Below are positions 1 through 11,523 of a DNA stretch of 64,000 bases, in pieces. The notes beneath the pieces were generated by a model. The model was not told where the DNA came from and did not search any database. It saw only the letters and a list, made by a program, of their open reading frames with translations. The position numbers and the translations under genes were made by a program. The number at the start of each line of letters is the position of its first letter. Positions within the stretch are counted from its first letter, which is position 1. Source of the stretch: Bubalus kerabau (lineage: Eukaryota > Chordata > Mammalia > Artiodactyla > Bovidae); assembly GCF_029407905.1 (NCBI RefSeq), contig NC_073624.1, positions 117,180,001-117,244,000 on the forward strand, read 5' to 3'.

Positions 1-95
1 TTCCTTCTCCAGGGGATCTTCCCAACCCAGGGATGAAAGCTGCATCTCCTGCATTGGCAGGTGGATTCTTTACCACTGAGCCACCAGGGAAGCCC
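1..95 (-). mobile_element. Bov-tA SINE, cut by window edge
   Basis: The 5' (tRNA-derived) part of a Bov-tA SINE in reverse orientation. It ends in the reverse of the SINE start (CACCAGGGAAGCCC). The rest of the element lies outside the window. Confidence 0.9.
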
Positions 96-275
96 ATCTC
101 TTTACCCATTTTTAGTTTTTTACCTGAGATGTCTGTACTTCCTGGTATTCTAAAAACATTATGATGGGGGCAGAAATCAGCAATTGATGGCATCAGGGTA
201 AGAAGTTATTTTAGTTATTTTTCAAAATCTAGTCATTCAAAGATTATGACTATTGGAAAATAATTCTTATAACAT

Positions 276-1967
276 TATTGTTGTTTAGTCACTAAGTTGT
301 GTCTGACTCTTTCCAACCCCATGGACTGCAGTACACAAGGCTTCCCTGTTCTTTACTATCTCTAGAATTTACTCAAACTCATGTCCATTGAATCGATGAT
401 GACACCCAGCCATCTCATCTCATCCTCTGCTGTCCCCTTCTCCTCCTGCCCCCAATCCCTCCCAGCATCAGGGTCTTTTCCAGTGAGTTGGCACTTCACA
501 TCAGGTGGCCAAAGTATTGGAGCTTCAGCTTCAGCATCAGTCCTTCCAGTGAAGATTCAGGGTTGATTTCCTTTAGGATTGACTGGTTTGATTACCTTGC
601 AGTCCAAGGGACTCTCAAGAGTTTTCTCCAAAACCACAGTTCAAAAGCATCAATTCTTCTGTGCTCAGCTTTCTTTATAGTCCAACTCTCACAACCATAT
701 ATGACTACTGGAAAAACTATAGCCTTGACTAGATGGACTTTTGTTGACAAGGTAATGTCTCTGTTTTTTTAATATGCTGTTTAGGTTGGTCATAACTTTC
801 CTTCTAAGGAGTAAGTGTCTTTTAATCTTATGGCTACAGTCACCATCTGCAGTAATTTTGGAGCCTAAGAAAATAAAGTCAACCACTGTTTCCACTGTTT
901 CCCCATCTATTTCCCATGAAGTGATGGGACCGGATGCCATGATCTTAGTTTTCTGAATGTTGAGCTTTAAGCCAACTTTTTCACGCTCCACTTTCACTTT
1001 CATCAAGAGGCTCTTTAGTTCCTCTTCACTTTCTGCCACAAGGCTGGTGTCATCTGCATATCTGAGGTTATTGATATTTCTCCCAGCAATCTTGATTCCA
1101 GCTTATGCTTCATCCAGCCCAGCGTTTCTCATGATGTACTCTGAATATAAGTTAAATAAGCAGGGAGACAATATACAGCCTTGACAGACTCCTTTTCCTA
1201 TTTGGAACCAGTCTGTTGTTCCATGTTCAGTTCTAACTGTTGCTTCCTGACCTGCATACAGGTTTCACAAGAGGCAGATCAGGTGGTCTGGTATTCCCAT
1301 CTCTTTCAGAATTTTCCACAGTTTTGTGATCCACACAGTCAAAGCTTTCGGCATAGTCAATAAAGCAGAAATAGATGTTTTTCTGGAACTCTCTTGCTTT
1401 TTTGATGACCCAGCAAATGTTGGCAATTTGATCTCTGGTTCCTCTGCCTTTTCTAAAACCAGCTTGAACATCTGAAAGTATTGCTGAAGCCTGGCTTGGA
1501 GAATTTTAAGCATTAATTTACTAGTGTGTGAAATGAGTGCAATTGTGTGGTAGTTTGAGCATTCTTTGGCATTGTCTTTCTTTGGGATTTGAATGAAAAC
1601 TGACCTTTTCCAGTCCTGTGGCCACTGATGAGTTTTCCAAATTTGCTGACATATTGAGTGCAGCACTTTCCCAGCATCATCTTTTGGGATTTGAAGTAGC
1701 TCAACTGGAATTCCATCACCTCCACTAGCTTTGTTCATAGTGATACTTCCTAAGGCCCACTTGACTTCACATTCCAGGATGTCTGGCTCTAGGTGAATGA
1801 GCACACCATCATGATTATCTGGATCATGAAGGTCTTTTTTGTATAAGTCTTCTGTGTGTTCTTGCCACCTCTTCTTAATATCTTCTGCTTCTGTTAGGTC
1901 CACACCTTTTCTGTCCTTTACTGAGCCCATCTTTGTGTGAAATGTTCCCTTGGTATCTCTAATTTCA
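276..1967 (-). pseudogene. BovB reverse transcriptase half, decayed
   Basis: Minus-strand remnant of the BovB RT and C-terminal region. Recognisable blocks include the RT start (KDRKGVDLTEAEDIKKRW), the segment ALGSITMNKASGGDGIPVEL, and the catalytic YADD encoded at 1049-1060. These are followed by the C-terminal block LGSKITADGDCSHKIKR. The reading frame is interrupted between the blocks by frameshifts; the longest open pieces are about 261 and 116 codons. The 3' end near 276 begins with the reverse of the BovB/Bov tail (GTTGTTTAGTCACTAAG). It is a dead copy and not a host gene. Confidence 0.9.
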
Positions 1968-3198
1968 GTTGTGGATGTGATTGGTGATAGAAGCAAGGTC
2001 TGATGCTGTAAAGAGCAATATTGCATAGGAACCTGGAATGTTAGGTCCATGAATCAAGGCAAATTGAAAGTGGTCAAACAGAAGATGGCAAGACTGAACG
2101 TAGACATTCTAGGAATCAGTGAACTAAGATGGACTGGAGTGGCTGAATTTAACTCAGATGACCATTATATATACTACTGTGAGCAGGAATCCCTTAGAAG
2201 AAATGGAATAGCCATCATGGTCAACAAAAGATTCCGAAATGCAGTACTTGGATGCAATCTCAAAAATGACAGAATGATCTCTGTTTGTTTTCAGGGCAAA
2301 CCATTCAATATCATGGTAATCCAAGTCTATGCCCCAACCAGTAACGCTGAAGAAGCTGAAGTTGAATGTTTCTATGAAGACCTACAAGACCTTTTAGAAC
2401 TAACACCCCGAAAAGATGTCCTTTTCATTATAGGGGACTAGAATGCAGAAGTAGGAAGTCAAGAAATACCTGGAGTAACAGGCAAATTTGGCCTTGGAGT
2501 ATGGAATGAAGTAGGGCAAAGGCTAATAGAGTTTTGCCAAGAGAATGCACTGGTCATAGCAAACACCCTCTTCCAACAACACTAGAGAAGAGTCTACACA
2601 TGGACATCACCAGATGGTCAATACCGAAATCAGATTGATTATATTCTTTGCAGCCAAAGATGGAGAAGCTCTATACAGTCAGCAAAGACAAGACCGGGAG
2701 CTGACTGTGGCTCAGAGCATGAACTCCTTATTGCCAAATTCAGACTTAAATTGAAGAAAGTAAGGAAAACCACTAGACCATTCAGGTATGACCTAAATCA
2801 AATCCCTTATGATTATACAATGGAAGTGAGAAATAGATTTAAGGGACTAGATTTGATAGAGTGCCTGATGAACTGTGGACTGAGGTTCGTGACATTGTAC
2901 AGGAGACAGGGATCAAGACCATCCCCAAGAAAAAGAAATGCAAAAAAGAAAAATGGCTGTTGTAGGAGGCCTTACAAATGGCTGTGAAAGGAAGAGACGC
3001 GAAAAGCAAAGGAGAAAAGGAAAGATATGCCCATCTGAATGCAGAGTTCCAAAGAATAGCAAGGAGAGATAAGAAAGCCTTCCTCAGTGATCAGTGCAAA
3101 GAAATAGAGGAAAACAATAGAATGGGAAAGAACAATAGAATGAGATCTCCAAGAAGATTAGAGATAGCAAGGGAACATTTCACGCAAAGATGGGCTCA
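1968..3198 (+). pseudogene. BovB endonuclease half, inverted and decayed
   Basis: Plus-strand remnant of the APE-type endonuclease domain that precedes RT in BovB. From a start at 2049 it reads VDILGISELRWTG, including the conserved glutamate of the active site, then VYAPTSNAEEAEVE. It stops at 2439-2441, where the family Trp of the GDWN motif is a TAG. Decayed frames continue through QIDYILCSQRW (about 2630-2660) and a GSEHELLIAKF block, where the family normally has SDH. A last open piece (2978-3202) covers the linker before RT. The catalytic stretch is therefore interrupted and its SDH motif altered. Confidence 0.88.
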
Positions 3199-3311
3199 AT
3201 AACATAGAAAACAAGAAAGCAAACAAGGGGGCCTCGGCTCTGGCCTGTGATCTAAATGGAAAGCTTCTTTTATGTAGCTTATCTGTGATATTTTATTGAT
3301 AATTTCACCCC

Positions 3312-3479
3312 GGAGAAGGAAATGGCAACCCACTCCAGTATTCTTGCCTAGAAAAGTCCATGGACAGAGGAGCCTGGCGGGCTGCAGTCCACGGGGTTAC
3401 ATGACTGAGCATGTATGCATGAGGGTGGAGGGTGACGGATTGGTAGCAATAAACTGGTAGAACTAAAAAAAAAAAAAAG
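3312..3479 (+). mobile_element. Bov-A SINE with A tail
   Basis: Starts with the Bov-A core GGAGAAGGAAATGGCAACCC and runs to the BovB-derived tail. The tail is degraded and followed by an A-run at about 3466-3478. No tRNA-like part is present. Confidence 0.88.
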
Positions 3480-3982
3480 ATATTTTCTTAGTTTTCATAT
3501 AAGATGACCTAACTTATTTATTAGTCTTATAAATCTATGCCTAGCATAGCACCCTACCATAGGCAATACTAAACAAAGAAACAAAAACCCTGCTGAATGA
3601 GAAAGGAACAAAAGGAACAAATGAGTAAAACATATGTTCACAATGTTGTATTTGCCCTTTTAGCTACCCTACCATTTCAAAATCAGTTAGCATATTGACT
3701 CTTAGAGCACCTTTCTGATACTGAGACCTAGCCACAATCAGTACCATTCCCATCACAATCAATACCATGGTTGATGCTAAGAGTGCTCATTATCTGGCCA
3801 GACTACAGCATTCCACAAATGATCTGCAGTCCAGACATTCTGGCCCATCTTCGAGAGACCTAAGTAACTCTAGAAAACCGAAATCATATTACCGCTGTCA
3901 CCGACAATCCCAACCTCTCTGAGGTCTCCTCTTCATTGCCTCATCCTGAAGCCCTATAAACCTCTCCCTCTACTGAGCACCA
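3480..3982. other. unique sequence, no gene seen
   Basis: AT-rich sequence without a meaningful open frame. Around 3535-3630 it loosely resembles an L2 3' end (CCTAGCATAGCACC...AATGAG), too degraded to call. Confidence 0.4.
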
Positions 3983-4203
3983 GGCTTCCCTGGTGGCTCG
4001 GCAGTAAGGAATCTGCCTGTGATGCAGAAGATGCAGGAGACCCTGGTTCGATCCCTGGGTGGGGAAGATTCCCTGGAGGAGGGCGTGGTGACCCACTCCA
4101 GCATTCTAGCTTGGGAAATCCCACGAACAGAGGAACGTGGCAGGCTCCAGTTCGGTAGTTTCACAAAGAGTCGGACCTGACTGAAGCAACTGAGCACACA
4201 CGC
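3983..4203 (+). mobile_element. Bov-tA SINE
   Basis: Complete Bov-tA: GGCTTCCCTGGTGGCTCGG start, a tRNA-like B-box (GGTTCGATCCCTGGG near 4046), then the Bov-A core and an end of the GAGTCGGACCTGACTGA type. Diverged, so not a recent insertion. Confidence 0.93.
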
Positions 4204-4544
4204 CCACACTGAACACCAACTAGGCTGTTCATCTTAGAACCCCATGAGATGTCTGCTGGTCTACTCTTCTGCCTTCCCGTATCAAGAGAATTGACACTTA
4301 AGACCCAGTAATTACACTCAGCATCACTTTCTGCTTTACCTTGCTCTGAAATGTCCTTAGCTGTTATGATAATCTGAAACTTCTCTACAAGTCTATGTAG
4401 CAGGTGCAGGCGGAATCCATGCTATAGAAACTGGGGAGGAGGCACCCTTTGACTTGTGTAGAGTACCCTTCCTCTGTCCTGACTTCTATCACATCTTACT
4501 TTCAAGCTGTGGAAACTCACTCTTGATTGGATATATGATTATCT

Positions 4545-4765
4545 TCTAAAATGTCTGTCTGACAATGCCCTTCCCCACTTTCAGCGCCATTCCCCCTAAG
4601 ATAAAGGCCAAAGTCTAACCCGGTCTCCATGCCCTGCATGCTCCGGCCCCAGCCCGACTCTCCAGCCCCCTGTCCCTTTGGTCTTGCTTCCACTCCTGCC
4701 AACCATTCATCTTTCAGTGCCAGGAAGGGATTATGCTCATTCCTGCAGGGGAGAGCCTTTGAACA
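4545..4765 (+). mobile_element. L2 LINE fragment
   Basis: Resembles the L2 3' region: AAGATAAAGGCCAAAGTCTAA, then a CCCTGCATG..CCGGCCCCAGCC block, CTCTCCAGCC, and CTGCAGGGGAGAGCCTTTG. Strongly diverged, as expected for an ancient LINE. The family is recognised by pattern only. Confidence 0.6.
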
Positions 4766-4816
4766 TACAGTTGTGTTTTTTTTAATTGCGGTAAAATACA
4801 CATAACTTACAGTTCA

Positions 4817-4952
4817 CCAGAGAAGGAATGGCAGCCCACTCCAGTATTCTTGCCTGGAAAATCCCATGGACAGAGGAGTCTGGCAGGCTACAGTCCATGG
4901 GGGTCACAAAAAAGTTGAACACTACTTAGCAACTAAACAATACCAACAACAA
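4817..4952 (+). mobile_element. Bov-A SINE nested in old L1
   Basis: Bov-A core from AGAGAAGGAATGGCAGCCCA to a degraded tail ACTACTTAGCAACTAAACAA. It splits the L1 3' UTR. Confidence 0.9.
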
Positions 4953-5021
4953 TCCATTAAAAATTCCCAACATTGTCATTTTTTTAACATCATAAATATA
5001 TGCTACATATGCTGTTATACT

Positions 5022-5148
5022 GGAGAAGGAAATGGCAACCCACTCCAGTATTCTTGCCTGGAGAATCCCATGGACAGAGAGGAGCCTGGTGGGCTACAGT
5101 CCATGGGCTGTAAGAGTCGGATATGACTTAGCGACTAAACCACCACCA
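5022..5148 (+). mobile_element. Bov-A SINE nested in old L1
   Basis: Bov-A core GGAGAAGGAAATGGCAACCC through TAAGAGTCGGATATGACTTA and an ACCACCACC tail, inside the same L1 as the copy at 4817. Confidence 0.92.
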
Positions 5149-5599
5149 GCTTCAGTTCATCATTTTAGCCATTTCAAAGTAGTAAGTCAGTGACATTTTA
5201 GTGGATTCACAATATTGCATGACCATCATGACTGTCAAGTTCCAGAACAATCCCATTACCCGCAAAGGAAACTCCAGGCCTATTAAAGAGACATTCTTCA
5301 TTCTTTCCTACTCCCAGATCCGGCCTGCCACTAATCTGATTTCTGTTTGTGAATTTGCTTATTGGGAACATTTCATATAAATAGAATCATACAATATATG
5401 GCCTTTGTGTCTGACTTCTCTTACTCAGCATAATGTTTTCAAGGTTCATTCACTTTGGCATGTATCAGCACTTTATCCATTTTTATAGCTGAATGATATT
5501 CCATTTATGGGCATTGAACATACTGTTGTTTTGCCCAGAATGATTTTCTACTCTTTTCTTCATCTGACTGTCTTCTGTCCAGCCTTCAGTAGTCAGCCC

Positions 5600-5886
5600 A
5601 GTGATCACACTTCCTCAGGGAACTCCCCCAAAACCCCAGCTTAGATGAGGTCATATGCGCTTCAGGGCTCAGCTTTCTTTCCTGCATAGCTCTTATCTCC
5701 AGCTGCAATTAAGTACTCATTTGGGGACTATTTGGCCAATGGTCATCCTCTCAGCCAGAACCTAAGATCCACTGGACAAGGAATCCTATCTGTATTACTT
5801 ATATTATTTCCACCATGCATCCCTCACATCTATTAGAGGGCCTGGTATATAAATAAACATTTGTGCAATAAATGTTGTGAAATTAT
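5600..5886 (+). mobile_element. L2 LINE 3' end
   Basis: Degraded L2 3' region (ACTTCCTCAGGGAACTCCC near 5610) ending in the L2 terminal pattern GGGCCTGGTATATAAATAAAC followed by GTGCAATAAATGTTGTGAA. Confidence 0.6.
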
Positions 5887-5899
5887 TTCCCACTAAAAA

Positions 5900-7960
5900 G
5901 TAAATAACTGGCAGCCACTTAATGTTCTTTCGTTCTCAGTGGCATTTGGAATGTGAATAGAGGCAGCACTGTATGAAGAGACTCCAGGGGGAATTTCCCT
6001 GGCAGCAAGGCAGGGGCAGAATGTTCTGGGGGAGGGGCTCCTTCCTGCTCCTTGGATTGCAACACCCAGGGCCTCCTCCACCTGTGAGTCCAGCTCTCCG
6101 AGTCGCCACCCCATTCATTCACGCTAAATCTGTCCTGCTTCCATTTCTTCTGAACTGAAAAACTGCCATATTTGGTTCCATGACATCCTTGTCTCATCTC
6201 TGGAAAAGTACTGATCTGCTCTAAGTAATTATGTCTCACTGGTCTTTCCTCTCCAGTATTTATAGCATAAGCCTGATTGAAATTTGATAGGTTCTGATGA
6301 TGTTTGCAGCCGAAGGATGTTTCTCTCTGTAACTGGGATCGTAGTTATATGTGGGAATGTCACCTTCATTAACTCAACGGCACTGTCTCTTCTCAATCTT
6401 TTCCTGATATTTGTAATGGGCATAAAAGTAGTATTTCCTCTTCCATGCCCTTACTTTACCTCAGACACAGACTATAGCCTTTGTGTCAGCATTTGCGGTC
6501 CACACAATGCTGTTCTGTCTTTGAGTAATTACATCTGGAAAACTGCCAGTCATTATCTTCTGAAAGTGATGGCCAATTCTTCTTTAGTATTTACAGACAG
6601 ATGACAATGGAATTGAGGCCCTGATATAGTGAGAGTACAATTTAACGGATTTACTTGGTGGCAGCATGTTTATTTAATTTTTGTATAATTACTCATGAAG
6701 AAATTTTCTCCAGAATGATGGTTTTATGCTGCAAATGAGCTGCTTGAAATCTCCTAATGAGGCATGTAGGTTAAAGAACAGTTGTGCCAAATGAGCTATA
6801 CCTTTTGTGTGTAGAATCATTGTTATCTTATTATACGATTTACTATGTCAACCTGGTGAAAACTGGACTTCCTTTGGTCCCAGATACAGCTGAAACTCTC
6901 AAAAGGTTCTTTTCTCCAAAGATAGGGGTAGGCGGCTAGATTTGAATAAAATTAATGGCTTCTCTTTGTCTGTTGAATGGCTAAACACAAACCTATTTCA
7001 AGAGACCTAAAAACGAAATAAAAATAAAAATGGGTCCCTGGCCTCAAGGATTGTCAATAGCCTAATTAATTGTGCTAATTTAATAAATTAGAAAGAAATT
7101 AGTGAGCCATAGAGGTCTTGGGAAAAAGAGAGCACGGAGAGACACACATTGGCAAGTTAAATCTGAATATTCAAGGCTGACTGAGATGTTGATCCATAAT
7201 GAAGACCAATTGATTAGCTGGCCCAAGGAATCGATCCCCAGCTGTGTGCATGGCTATCAGACTCTGATGTGGTAGATTTTCAAATACTCTACAAAAGCTG
7301 GCTGGTTCCAGTCATAATTTGGCATCTCATAAAGCTTATCTCTGGGAAGAGAATGTGCCAGGAAGGATAATGTGATTGTTCATTTCACTTGGGTGTTATA
7401 GTTCTCATTCTATAAATTTAAAGATTCTCTTGATTTTAAATATACTTTTGTGATGTTTGAGAGAGGGAGAAAAATATACTCTAGCTGGATCAGTTTGGGA
7501 ATGAAGATCAGATTAAATTTTGAACTTGCAAGATTGAAGCCAGGGCCCTAGCAGCTCAGAACTCACTGAGGCCACAGCCAGCCCACGGGTGGGTTCCTTT
7601 CTGCTCCTAATGGCGGTCAGGCCTCCCAACACAGAACACCACCCTCTCCTGTAGGTCTTCTTTTAACTAATTTATCTTCTTTTATGGTTTTCTCTGAGGA
7701 GATGGAGAACCTAGTAAGAACAAAAGAGTCTTTAAAGAACCTCAAGTTGAAATATTCTTCCTGCCAGTGTTAAGTGACATGATTTTTCTTAATTTCAATT
7801 CCATCATCTCTTTAAACCAAAAATGTCATATTGTGGAGTTCTTTTAAAACTAAAGTGCCAGAAAAGATGATGCTAACACACAGGAATTCTCAATAATTCA
7901 CCTGATTGGGTTTCAGCTTATTCTTTAAAATATGGCTGCCAAATACACACAGTTCTTTGG
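5900..7960. other. repeat-poor stretch, possible conserved noncoding DNA
   Basis: About 2 kb with no recognised interspersed repeat and no convincing exon. The short open frames here (up to 106 codons, e.g. 6284-6604) show no domain or motif I recognise. The 6650-7110 part is AT-rich with homeodomain-type core sites (CCTAATTAATTGTGCTAATT at 7061-7080, then TAATAAATTAG). Persistence of a long stretch without repeats in such a repeat-dense window is compatible with selective constraint, but conservation cannot be judged from one sequence. Confidence 0.35.
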
Positions 7961-9635
7961 TTTGGAAAGTTGATTAAAGAAGTGTATTCATGGAACCCAG
8001 CTGATTTTTCTCCTGGAAAAAAACAACAAATGGGCGCGTGTATTTGGTCACTGGATATCCCCTCATGTCTAGACTTAGAAAATCAGGGGTGTTTTCGTGT
8101 CTCTGGCACCACAGCCTGGATGAGTACAGAAACAGCCTCCGAACATGGTCGTGTGCCAGGAATCTTCTGAGACTCGGAGCATGTGAGAAGAAAACGCAGA
8201 AAAACAAGGACAGTTACATGCCCACGTTCAGATCTGAAATATGGTTTTTGGATAAGTGTGTGCATTCTCATACCCTGGTCTCTTTTTCAAGACCTAGCCT
8301 CTACAGTTCTATTCCCTGAGTAACCCTTTACCAGATCACCACAAGCAACAGCCTCCCAAAACACCTGTATTCTAGGCTTTGGCCAGCACCCTCTGGTTTA
8401 TAAGCTTACTCTTAGTCTCTAACCCCATGATGGGGAAAATATCATTCATTTTCCTCTACCGTAATAGGATAACCCGTGAAAAGATGTATTTAAAGCTGCA
8501 CATCGGAAACTTCCATGTACTCAAAGTGCCCTTTCATGTGGGCACATTTTTTTCTTTCTCGAAGGTGGGGTGTTTGTTAATGTTGATGTTGGAACCAATG
8601 AGATCTGTGACTTTTATAATTATAAAGGATTTCAGTATAAACCAGCGGACTCTTTCCTAGTTTAATCTGCCTCACAGAAAACTGTCTCCAGCCAAATGGC
8701 CAATTTAAAGGTCAATGTAAATGCTCACATTATAAAGCAATAGCTATTGAAGAAAGATATTCAGCTGCAGTGGAAGGCTGCAGAGGATTAAAAAAAAAAA
8801 AAGTGATTTACGTACTATTCTTCCACTTCTTCCCAGAAAAAAGTTCCTTGGCCTTGCTTCTTTTTCAGATTGGGGTTTTATTGTCTCACATTGTCTGGGC
8901 AGGGAAAAAATGAGGTTTTCTTTTAATGTCAACACAGCCTTGGAATTTGGGGTTTTAAATTCTGTAATTGGGGCTCTAGGGAACTTGCAGGGAAGAGCAG
9001 CAGGCTCCCTCATTATTTCCGTGGCTTCCTGAGCCGCCGGCAGGGGCCGCATTAGAGCCTGCAGTCTCCCGGGGGGCCCACCAGTGCCTTTTTGAAGTTC
9101 AGGTGGACAGTGAAGAAGAGCTGTCTCGAGCACACCCGCAAGGAGATCTCAGGCAGTCTGTGGAGCAACCCAGGCAGGCACTTAACATTTTTGCTTACCA
9201 ACCAGAGCAGCTTAGCACATGTGCTGAATAAAACCATAAAACCATTGACTGTCTCTGCTGCGCAGGAGGGAGCACGCCGCTCGTGCCTCCACGACGGTGA
9301 TCCTTAATGAATAAAGAAGCATCGATCTTTGATCGGAACCCTCAGGAGGCCTCTGGGGCCTCATTTTCACACTGTTGCTGTTTTGATCCTCAGGTTCGGC
9401 ACGTCCCCATCTCTGTGTGGAGTGATCCCATGGCATGTGTGTTCACGTGTCACATGCCTCTGAGCATGTGTGTGTTTGCAGTGTGGTGTGGCAGAGGTAG
9501 ATATTCCTATCTTCTTTGTTCTCTTCCGGGCATATTCTCATGGATCTCCCACACTGCGCTCAACATCATCTCCTCTGAAACTTCCCTTTCTCCTTATGTT
9601 CGCGGTCTCAGTGGAGGACACTGTCATCCAAGCAT
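7961..9635. other. repeat-poor stretch, no gene seen
   Basis: Mostly unique. 9030-9090 is GC-rich with a few CpGs (GAGCCGCCGGCAGGGGCCGC). An A-run lies at about 8790-8803. Open frames up to 147 codons (9307-9750) run into L2-like sequence and have no recognisable product. Confidence 0.4.
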
Positions 9636-9639
9636 CACC

Positions 9640-9895
9640 TTTGCCTTCATTCCCCACTCACTCTCCCAGTCCTTTCCCGACCACTCTGTTCGCTCCCCAA
9701 GACAACATCACATTTCCCACTTTCATTTCCTTCACAAAATCCATCACTAATTTATACAATGAAGTTAATTTCTCATTTACCGCTTTTTTTCTGTCTCTTC
9801 CACTAGCTTATAAGCTCAAGAAGGCAGGGATCTATCTTTTCTGTGTTCTTCCCTGCCTGGAATAATGCCTGGAACATGAGAGCCACTCAAGAAAT
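9640..9895 (+). mobile_element. L2 LINE 3' end (first of two)
   Basis: L2-type end: CCACTAGCTTATAAGCTCAAG followed by GCAGGGATCTATCTT and TGCCTGGAATAATGCCTGG near 9854-9872. The upstream CTTTCCCGACCACTCTG also fits L2. Confidence 0.6.
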
Positions 9896-9944
9896 GATCT
9901 TGCAAATCACTTTTTTTCATCCCTGTTGCTTCTGCCCTAGTCAG

Positions 9945-10755
9945 AGTCAGAGTGATGTTTCAGACTGGGGCCTGTAAGGGCCTCCTAGCTGCTTTTCTTG
10001 CTTTCACCATCACCCTTCTCTGAATCATTATCTACCTCGCAGCCGCGGGTCTTTCCAAATTGCAACTTGGCTCCTGTCTTTGGTTGGCTTAAACTTAAGT
10101 AGTTCCCATGACAACGTGCTTTGCAGACTTTTCTATAAATGTCCCCTAATGGGAGGAGAGTGGGGCTGCATGTACAGCCTCAGGTTCCCCATCACAAGAG
10201 CAAAATATCTTCGGCATCTCCTGATTCATCTTACACATGTGTGTAGATCATGCCTTCTACTCCTTTAGTAACAAATACTTTAAAGTGCTCACCATTAAGC
10301 AGAACTAATGCTCCAGGAAGACATTTCTTTTTTATCCTGTGGTTTTGGGATATGGGCCATACCAAGATATCAAAGTCCCGAGAGACACAAAGGCAGAGGA
10401 AGGTCAGATAAATTCATTTGGTACACAAGGCTCTTCAAACTCTACGGCCTGATTATCCGTGCCCGCCACTCACTAACACCCACCTTCTCTGGCCCAGCGC
10501 ACCTCAATGCCAGCCTCCTGTGCAAGGCTTGGTCTGGTCCTGGTCTCCCTTCTCTGTTGTCCCTTACAAGCTTGTGCATCTTCAGTCAGTCCGTTACTAG
10601 TCGTCCTTGTTTATTTCTGTGTCTATAGCACTAACCTAAACCCCCTTAAGGAAAGAAGATGCTCTTTGTTGTAACCCAAACTTGGCACGGTGCCTGGTAT
10701 ATACCAGGCACCTAATAAACACTTATGGAATAAACTGGTGAATGAGTGAATGGAC
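9945..10755 (+). mobile_element. L2 LINE, longer degraded copy
   Basis: Begins with the L2 internal block (GTCAGAGTGATGTTTCAGA, then CTTGGCTCCTGTC). It becomes unrecognisable near 10130-10410 and resumes with CCTGATTATC..CCGCC, CTTCTCTGGCCCAGC and a typical L2 end (CGGTGCCTGGTATATACCAGGCACCTAATAAACAC, with an AATGAGTGAATGG tail). Directly follows another L2 end. Confidence 0.6.
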
Positions 10756-11523
10756 TGCCAATTGTTCCAAGCAAAATGCTCATTTAAAGCTGTAAGGACT
10801 TTTGAATCTGATAATAAGTGATACTCAATTTCCATAGCCTCTGCACCCCTCCCCCCTCTTTTACCCCTTTCTTTCCAATACAGATACGTGAAAAGATTCA
10901 TTCATTTAGGGTTGATTTGATTGTCCAACAGCTGAAAATTACTACTAGATTGACTGAGACTGATGCACCAATCCAAATTTACTGAGAGACATATAAATTT
11001 CAAAGAACTTCTCTTCTGAGAATTCGAAGGGATTTTTTTTTTTTTTTTTTGAAAGCACAAAGACTCCTTACCTTGAAATAGCAATTAAAGAATAGATGTT
11101 TTATTTTTCTGATCTAGAAGGCACCCAGGAATCAAACGTAATCTTCAAGGGCTTCCGAGGAGGGTCGAGCCTGTGTTTACAAAGACTCACCCTGGCTCTT
11201 CCATTCTTAAAGAGAATCATAACTTGTCTCATCTGTCTCACTTGTCCCACTATCTCATCTGTTTCCAGCACTTAGTACAATATGCTGTCATTGGAACTGC
11301 AGTCTGATCAGCTGAGCTTACTCGAAGGATCTGATGAGCTAGTTCTAGGGTTCAATATTTTTTAAAAAAAGCAACACCGTGTCAGTGAAGTTCAACTAGT
11401 GGGGCCCCTATGCCTTTCAAGTCTCTTAAAATTATTTTAGCTAAAACCCAAATATTGTCTGCATTTTCTGGAGTTTTCAATCCTGCATAACAGATGCTCA
11501 AGAGGAAAGTTCTGCAGATGCAG
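10756..11523. other. unique sequence, no gene seen
   Basis: No recognised repeat beyond homopolymers (T-run at about 11033-11050). A good polypyrimidine tract with AG at about 10845-10882 resembles a splice acceptor. The frame after it closes within about 33 codons without a donor, so it is not called as an exon. Confidence 0.4.

Larger units (their letters stand above)
276..3198 (-). mobile_element. BovB LINE with inverted 5' half
   Basis: A nearly full-coding-length BovB (RTE clade) retrotransposon in two opposed pieces. The 3' half (276 to about 1967) reads on the minus strand. The 5' half (about 1968 to 3198) reads on the plus strand. The outer end of the inverted piece (near 3160-3198) and the inner start of the 3' piece (near 1915-1960) carry the same element sequence (AGAGATA.CAAGGGAACATTTCAC), an overlap of roughly 40 bp. 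This is the arrangement expected from twin-primed target-primed reverse transcription. A 7-bp repeat ATAACAT (269-275 and 3199-3205) flanks the whole unit and may be its target-site duplication. Both coding halves are broken. Confidence 0.85.
4775..5525 (-). mobile_element. old L1 3' end, split by two Bov-A SINEs
   Basis: Minus-strand L1M-type 3' UTR and ORF2 end. The 3' UTR motif ATTGCGGTAAAATACACATAAC lies at 4784-4805. The ATAAATAGAATCATACAATAT block is near 5380-5400. The reverse of the ORF2 end (TTTTTATAGCTGAATGATATTCC) lies near 5480-5503. Two Bov-A copies (4817-4952 and 5022-5148) interrupt it and are therefore younger. Confidence 0.85.

Noticed and set aside
2049..2441. 130-codon endonuclease-like protein
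   Set aside because: It is BovB endonuclease, ended by a TAG at the GDWN tryptophan; not a domesticated gene.
4046..4062. tRNA gene from B-box-like motif
   Set aside because: The GGTTCGATCC motif is the tRNA-derived part of a Bov-tA SINE; no cloverleaf of a functional tRNA is present. The same holds for the other Bov-tA and CHR copies.
9307..9750. 147-codon frame upstream of L2
   Set aside because: Overlaps L2-like sequence in its second half, has no recognisable motif, and its neighbours in other frames are equally open.
10845..10882. Strong splice-acceptor-like polypyrimidine tract
   Set aside because: The following frame closes in about 33 codons and no donor is in range.
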